Of a DNA stretch of 12,187 bases, positions 8,677-12,187 are shown piece after piece (positions within the stretch are counted from its first letter, which is position 1; every line of letters begins with the position of its first letter). A program made the translations under genes and the position numbers. Under the pieces are notes generated by a model, which was not told where the DNA came from, did no database searches, and saw only the letters and a program-made list of their open reading frames with translations. Source of the stretch: Myxococcota bacterium (GTDB lineage Bacteria; Myxococcota_A; Polyangia; HGW-17; JAJRWW01); the NCBI GenBank assembly GCA_024276595.1, contig JAJRWW010000623.1, forward strand, positions 1-12,187, in the 5' to 3' direction.

Positions 8677-8826
8677 TGCGAAACCTCTGCGTCGGTCACC
8701 TCTCCAGTGTCGCAGCAAGATAACACGGTAGGGAGGTGTTTGGAACGGGAAGTCCGATGGGTTGCCGACCTGCTAGGAGGGGGCGTGGGCGGTGACGCGG
8801 GGGGCGATTGCTGGTAGGTTCACCTC
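8677..8826. promoter_or_regulatory. Divergent intergenic region between the PKS operon and the acyltransferase gene
   Basis: This 150-nt gap separates two genes transcribed away from each other, so it must hold the leftward PKS promoter and the rightward acyltransferase promoter unless either is read from farther away. The least GC-rich patch is around 8710-8745. On the minus strand it contains TTCCAA, a 16-nt gap and TTATCT, a weak sigma-70-like pair ending about 35 nt before the TTG start. No clear operator palindrome was found. The acyltransferase start has only a weak AGG, 8 nt upstream. Confidence 0.35.
8684..8688 (-). promoter_or_regulatory. Shine-Dalgarno deciding the TTG start of the large PKS
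   Basis: AGAGG on the minus strand, 7 nt before TTG 8674-8676. The protein from this TTG begins just before LALTPFE, where homology to NPD-type PKS N-termini is expected to begin. The farther TTG at 8716-8718 has no purine-rich site and would add an Arg-rich stretch of 14 residues. Confidence 0.6.
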
Positions 8827-10233
8827 ATGGTCAGGTTCGAGCCATCGGGCTCTGTGGACGTGGGTGCTTCCGTGGGCCCCGCAGCGATCACTGCCACAGC
8901 CCTGGATCGCATGATGGCGCTTTTGGGCAGCGTCACGGACTCCACCCTGCACGGGGTCGTGGAGCTTTGTGGTCGGGTGGACGAGGAGCTCTGGGAGCGG
9001 GCCATGGAGCTGCTGGTCGCAGCGGAGCCGATCCTGGGTTGTGTGTTCGTCCCTGGGGGGGACGAGCCTTGCTTCGTTCCTCGCCAGGGCGCAGCCAGGG
9101 GGCCAATGTGTCGGCTTGTGGAAGCGCCGCCCGACTCGGAGGAGGCGCTCTGGCGGCGGCTCGCCAGCGAGCCCCTGGATGCAACAGCGGGGCCGCTGGT
9201 GTCCTTGACCGTGCTTCGGGGGGAGCGCGACACGCTCTGGCTCCGCCTGTCGCACCTGGTGGGAGACGGCGCATCGGTGCGGGCCTGCCTCTATCAGCTC
9301 ACCACCATCCTGCGGGCGCTGGCTTCCGACCCCCTGTGGCGACCTCCAGCAGGTGTCTCCCAGCGGCGTGGGCTGGGGCAGATCTTTTGGGGCCAAGGAG
9401 CCTGGGGTCGTCTACGCATGGCCACGTCCGGCTTGCTGGGCGCCGCCCTCCGGGCATCTTCACCGGCCTACTGGCGACTGGCAACAACTGCTGGGGTGGT
9501 TGGCCGCCGCGCAGGAGGGCGCACCTACCAGCTCCGTCACCTGAGCTCGCACACGGTGACGGCCATGCGCGAGCGGGCCCGGGTCGAGGGGGCGACGCTC
9601 AACGACCTGCTCGTGGCCTCGTACGTCAAGGCGCTGGCGGACACCATCCGTCCGCCCGGAGCTACACCACTTCCCTTGCGCTTCACCGTTGATCTCCGGC
9701 GATACCTGCCCCCTGGCTCCCGAGGGGGCGTACGCAACCTCTCATCCTTCGGGTTCTTGAAGCTGGATCATGTGCCAGGCAGACCCTACGAGGACCTGGT
9801 GAGGGTCGTCAAGCGTGAGATGGACGCCATGAAGGCGGGCCACCTGGGGCTGGAGGAGCCAGCGTTGCTGGGACCGCTGCTGAGGGCGGCGCCTTTTGGC
9901 TGGCTGGAGCGACGGGCGCGCGCCCGGCGGGATGCTCGGCCGGGCCCAGAGCTGCTCACCCCCACCATCACCAACTTTGGTTCCCTGGACCCGGCGCGCC
10001 TTGCCCTGGACGGGAGCCCACCTCGGCGGGCCTATCTCTTGCCCCCTGTGGTGTTTCCGCCGGGGTTCGCGCTGGCGGTGTCGGGCCTGGGCCGCGAGGC
10101 GCCCGGGGCCCACACCGCCAGGGGAGAGCGTGCCGTGGGGATCACCCTCTCGGCGGGCTTCGCCCAGGAGGCCATCCGGCGCCACCGGGTGGCCCGCCTG
10201 CTGGAGCGGATGGAGGAGGCGCTCATGCGCTGA
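8827..10233 (+). CDS. HxxxD acyltransferase of the condensation/PapA superfamily
   Basis: A 468-residue protein of the CoA-dependent/carrier-dependent acyltransferase fold shared by NRPS condensation domains, PapA proteins and alcohol O-acetyltransferases. His143 and Asp147 in SHLVGDG form the HxxxDG active-site motif. The N-terminal segment ALDRMM followed by a short spacer and LHGVVEL resembles the first helix and strand of the family. The C-terminal half has the structural motif TNFGSLD, with Asn383, near the bridging strand. Length is normal for a stand-alone enzyme, and no signal peptide or convincing membrane segment is seen. Such enzymes move an acyl group from CoA or an acyl-carrier protein to an alcohol or amine (family knowledge). 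Its head-to-head position next to the PKS suggests esterifying, capping or releasing the lipid product; this is inference. ATG 8827 is chosen because it is the first start ahead of the conserved N-terminal helix. Confidence 0.85.
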   Translation: MVRFEPSGSVDVGASVGPAAITATALDRMMALLGSVTDSTLHGVVELCGRVDEELWERAMELLVAAEPILGCVFVPGGDEPCFVPRQGAARGPMCRLVEAPPDSEEALWRRLASEPLDATAGPLVSLTVLRGERDTLWLRLSHLVGDGASVRACLYQLTTILRALASDPLWRPPAGVSQRRGLGQIFWGQGAWGRLRMATSGLLGAALRASSPAYWRLATTAGVVGRRAGGRTYQLRHLSSHTVTAMRERARVEGATLNDLLVASYVKALADTIRPPGATPLPLRFTVDLRRYLPPGSRGGVRNLSSFGFLKLDHVPGRPYEDLVRVVKREMDAMKAGHLGLEEPALLGPLLRAAPFGWLERRARARRDARPGPELLTPTITNFGSLDPARLALDGSPPRRAYLLPPVVFPPGFALAVSGLGREAPGAHTARGERAVGITLSAGFAQEAIRRHRVARLLERMEEALMR

Positions 10234-10282
10234 GGCTCGGCCGCGAGCAGCACCTGGCCGACCCGCCGCGATCTCAGCGGGC
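10234..10282. terminator. Convergent gap with a possible weak bidirectional hairpin
   Basis: This 49-nt gap lies between the tail-to-tail ends of the acyltransferase gene and hemH. CCCGC at 10262-10266 pairs with GCGGG at 10277-10281 around a 10-nt loop. The stem is short and neither side has a T-run, so it is a poor intrinsic terminator. It is listed because a convergent gap is where termination is expected; Rho-dependent ending is equally possible. Confidence 0.25.
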
Positions 10283-11299
10283 TCACGGAGCTTGGGCCGA
10301 CCCTTCGATGAGGCGGATCTGCTCTCGGACGTGGTTGGCGAGGGACGCGATGAACAGGGGGCTGTCGCCCACGGTCTGGACCCGGTGGTAGTGGGTGATG
10401 CCGTGGGTCCACGCCGTGGAGCGGAGCTCCAGGTCCAGGTCGTAGCGGGTCTCCAGGTGCTCGCACAGGAAGGTAAGTGGCGCCACAACGAGAGCGACCT
10501 TCCCCTCTGCTGCGAGGCGGCTGACCTCCTCCTCCACCTGGGGCCCCACCCATCGGACCGGGCCGATGCGGCTCTGAAAGCCAAGGCACACGGGGCAGTC
10601 CAGCCCGGCGGCATCGCGCACCGCGTCGGCGGTCTCGCGCACCTGGTCCACGTAGGGATCCCCCGCAGCCACCACCCGCTCCGGGAGGCCGTGGGCGGTG
10701 AGGAGCACCGCCGTTCGTTTGGCGAGACCTTCCTCTGCCAGGCGATGCACCTGCTCCTGGAGCGCCCGAGATATGTGATCCACCAGCCCGGGGAGGCGTG
10801 GATAGGGGGACGCCTCGAAGGTGGCCATGCGGTTGCAGCCCGCCTCCTGGCGCAGTCGCGCCAGGCCGGAGCCGGTGGTGGTGGAGCTTCGCTGGGGGAA
10901 GAGGGGCAGGGCGAGCAGCCGGCGCGCTACGAGCTCGCGCATGTGGGCCACCGCCTCCCGGGCTCCGGGCTCGGTGTAGGTCATGGCGAGGGTGACCGGC
11001 AGGGAGTCGGGCTCCAGGGCGGACGCCAGGGCAGACACCTGCCTCCGCGTCTGTGAAAGCAGCGGTGAGCCTCCGACCAGGCCGTAGCGTCTTGCCGCGT
11101 GGGGGGCGCGTCTCCTGGCAATGAGGCGTGCGAGCGGGCCCCGCAGGGGGCCGAGGGGGACGCTCAGGATGGCGGGGTCGGAGAAGAGCGCCTCCAGGAA
11201 GGGCTGCACATCCTGTGGGGTGGAAGGGCTCCCCATGGCGAGGGCGACCACGCCCCAGGGGCCGAGATCGCCAGGGCAGCCAGGGGTGTCGGGGGTCAC
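10283..11299 (-). CDS. hemH: Ferrochelatase
   Basis: Inserts Fe2+ into the porphyrin ring near the end of heme synthesis, in the cytosol or at the inner membrane. The 338-residue product has the family's order of motifs: an N-terminal MGSPSTPQDVQPFL, the GGSPLLSQT porphyrin-binding segment near residue 80, the metal-site His203 in TAHGLPE, GFQSRIGP around residue 240, and the acidic signature CEHLETRYDLDLE with Glu283. Length is typical of bacterial enzymes. Cys279 lies just before the conserved EH; a nearby Cys can be an Fe-S ligand in some members, but a full ligand set was not established. The gene overlaps hemE by 4 nt (GTGA) with its own strong AAGGAG, so the two are almost certainly co-translated. 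Protoporphyrin is the likely substrate; a coproporphyrin-using enzyme cannot be excluded from sequence reading alone. Confidence 0.94.
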   Translation of the reverse strand: MTPDTPGCPGDLGPWGVVALAMGSPSTPQDVQPFLEALFSDPAILSVPLGPLRGPLARLIARRRAPHAARRYGLVGGSPLLSQTRRQVSALASALEPDSLPVTLAMTYTEPGAREAVAHMRELVARRLLALPLFPQRSSTTTGSGLARLRQEAGCNRMATFEASPYPRLPGLVDHISRALQEQVHRLAEEGLAKRTAVLLTAHGLPERVVAAGDPYVDQVRETADAVRDAAGLDCPVCLGFQSRIGPVRWVGPQVEEEVSRLAAEGKVALVVAPLTFLCEHLETRYDLDLELRSTAWTHGITHYHRVQTVGDSPLFIASLANHVREQIRLIEGSAQAP

Positions 11300-12187
11300 C
11301 CCCCCAGCTCCTTTACGGCCTCCACAAAGGCGGCCACTCCCTCGATGGGAGTCGTGGGCAGCACCCCATGGCCGAGGTTGAAGATGTGTCCCGGGGCGCC
11401 CCCCAGGGATGTGTGGATGGCACGGACGCGCTCTCGGATCAGCTCCGGTGGCCCGGAGAGCACCAGGGGATCCAGGTTCCCCTGCAAGGCCACCCGCCCC
11501 TCGGTGCGGCGCCTTGCCTCGGAGATATCCATGCGCCAGTCCACCCCCAGCACTGTTGCGCCGCTGCTGGCGGCGGCGTCCATGTGCGGAGCGAGGCCGT
11601 TGATGAAGTATATGACAGGGACCTCAAGGTCCGACAGCTCCGAGATGACCCGCTTCACCGGTCCCAGGGCCAGGCGCTCGTAGTCTGGCGGCGCCAGGTC
11701 CCCGGCCCAGGTGTCGAAGAGCTGCACCGCGTCGGCCCCTGCCTCCACTTGCAGTCGCAGAAAGGCCGCCACTCCCTTCGCCAACCTGTCTAGCAGCTCG
11801 TCCAGTAGCTCCGGGCGCTCGAAGGCCAGCCGCTTGGTCTGCTCCTGGTGCCTGGATCCACCCCCCTCCACCATGTACGTGGCGAGGGTGTATGGAGCTC
11901 CGGCGAAGCCCAGCAGCGCCAGGTCGGGGCCCATTGCCTTGCGCATGGCCAGCAGCGCGTCGCCCACGTAAGCCAGGTCACGGCGGGGATCGCAGGCGTG
12001 AACCCGATCCAGGCTCGAGGGATCTCTTACGGGCGGGTCGAGCCGAGGTCCACCCTTGGGGTAGGTCACCTCCTGGCCCATGGCCTCGGGCACCACGAGG
12101 ATATCCGAGAAGATGATGGCGGCGTCCAGGTCGAAGCGGCGAAGGGGCTGCATGGTCACCTCGGTGACCAGCTCCGGGCTGTGACAC
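11296..12187 (-). CDS. hemE: Uroporphyrinogen decarboxylase, 5' end beyond the right edge
   Basis: Removes four acetate carboxyls from uroporphyrinogen III to give coproporphyrinogen III in the cytosol. The frame is open to the edge and reads HSPELVTEVTMQPLRRF before the first internal start, which matches the usual HemE sequence, so roughly 35-45 N-terminal residues are missing. The GTG at 12157-12159 is internal, not the start. Family motifs in order: FSDILVVPEAMG with the catalytic-site Asp, GFAGAPYTLATYMVEG with the conserved Tyr, DTWAGDLAP, VDWRMDISEARR, QGNLDP, and NLGHGVLPTTP with the conserved His near the C-terminus. No damage is seen. It is followed by hemH with a 4-nt overlap. A hemG/hemY-type oxidase, often the next gene, is not downstream here. 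Confidence 0.96.
   Translation of the reverse strand, partial: CHSPELVTEVTMQPLRRFDLDAAIIFSDILVVPEAMGQEVTYPKGGPRLDPPVRDPSSLDRVHACDPRRDLAYVGDALLAMRKAMGPDLALLGFAGAPYTLATYMVEGGGSRHQEQTKRLAFERPELLDELLDRLAKGVAAFLRLQVEAGADAVQLFDTWAGDLAPPDYERLALGPVKRVISELSDLEVPVIYFINGLAPHMDAAASSGATVLGVDWRMDISEARRRTEGRVALQGNLDPLVLSGPPELIRERVRAIHTSLGGAPGHIFNLGHGVLPTTPIEGVAAFVEAVKELGG
11308..11313 (-). promoter_or_regulatory. Shine-Dalgarno of hemH inside the end of hemE
   Basis: AAGGAG on the minus strand lies 8 nt before GTG 11297-11299. It supports that GTG as the hemH start. The GTG overlaps the hemE TGA (11296-11298) in a GTGA junction, typical of translational coupling. Confidence 0.7.

Noticed and set aside
5323..8817. 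Plus-strand open frame of 1164 codons opposite the large PKS
   Set aside because: It is fully antisense to a gene with intact catalytic motifs, its composition is low-complexity Gly/His/Gln/Ala-rich, and no domain is recognisable. Long shadow frames are expected from GC-rich codon bias.
8773..9396. Minus-strand frame of 207 codons opposite the acyltransferase start
   Set aside because: It overlaps the divergent intergenic gap and the start of the plus-strand gene, has no recognisable motif, and would conflict with the HxxxD gene.
8827..12187. A functional link between heme synthesis and the PKS cluster
   Set aside because: The gene pairs are convergent and separately organised, and no heme-dependent enzyme is visible in the cluster. 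Adjacency alone is not enough.

Overview
This window is GC-rich bacterial DNA with dense gene packing and strong G/C third-position bias, which opens long false reading frames opposite the real genes. The content suggests a Myxococcota/deltaproteobacterial-type genome or a similarly GC-rich lineage: a secondary-lipid type I polyketide synthase (PKS) resembling PUFA and heterocyst-glycolipid synthases, next to a separate hemE-hemH pair. That placement is inference from gene content, not from a marker gene.

Layout, left to right. Positions 1-1847 (minus strand) hold the 5' part of a second PKS gene (KS plus the start of an AT-like domain). It runs off the left edge and is interrupted by one in-frame TAG at 1407-1409; coding continues in the same frame beyond the stop, with all KS catalytic residues intact. 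Positions 1864-8676 (minus) hold a 2270-residue PKS with the order NPD-like barrel, NPD/FabK-like barrel, KS, AT, ACP, KR. The two PKS genes are 16 nt apart, both appear to start at TTG with a Shine-Dalgarno, and probably form an operon running leftward out of the window. A gap of 150 nt (8677-8826) separates this operon from a divergent plus-strand gene (8827-10233) for an HxxxD acyltransferase of the condensation/PapA superfamily. At 10234-10282 that gene converges on hemH (10283-11299, minus), which overlaps hemE by 4 nt (11296 to the right edge, minus, 5' end missing).

How the genes may work together: the large PKS would load an extender through AT, condense on KS, hold the chain on its single PUFA-type ACP and reduce with KR, and the FMN-type NPD barrel would act as enoyl reductase. 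The second PKS gene would supply a further KS/AT, and a dehydratase must come from outside the window. The divergent acyltransferase is a good candidate for moving or esterifying the finished acyl chain. Heme genes hemE and hemH encode two late steps of heme synthesis and look like an unrelated neighbouring operon.

Points most worth a second look: the amber codon inside an otherwise intact KS, the tandem NPD-like barrels of which the first lacks the family's conserved His, and the pairing of this synthase with an HxxxD acyltransferase. No RNA genes, CRISPR arrays, insertion sequences or attachment sites were seen.
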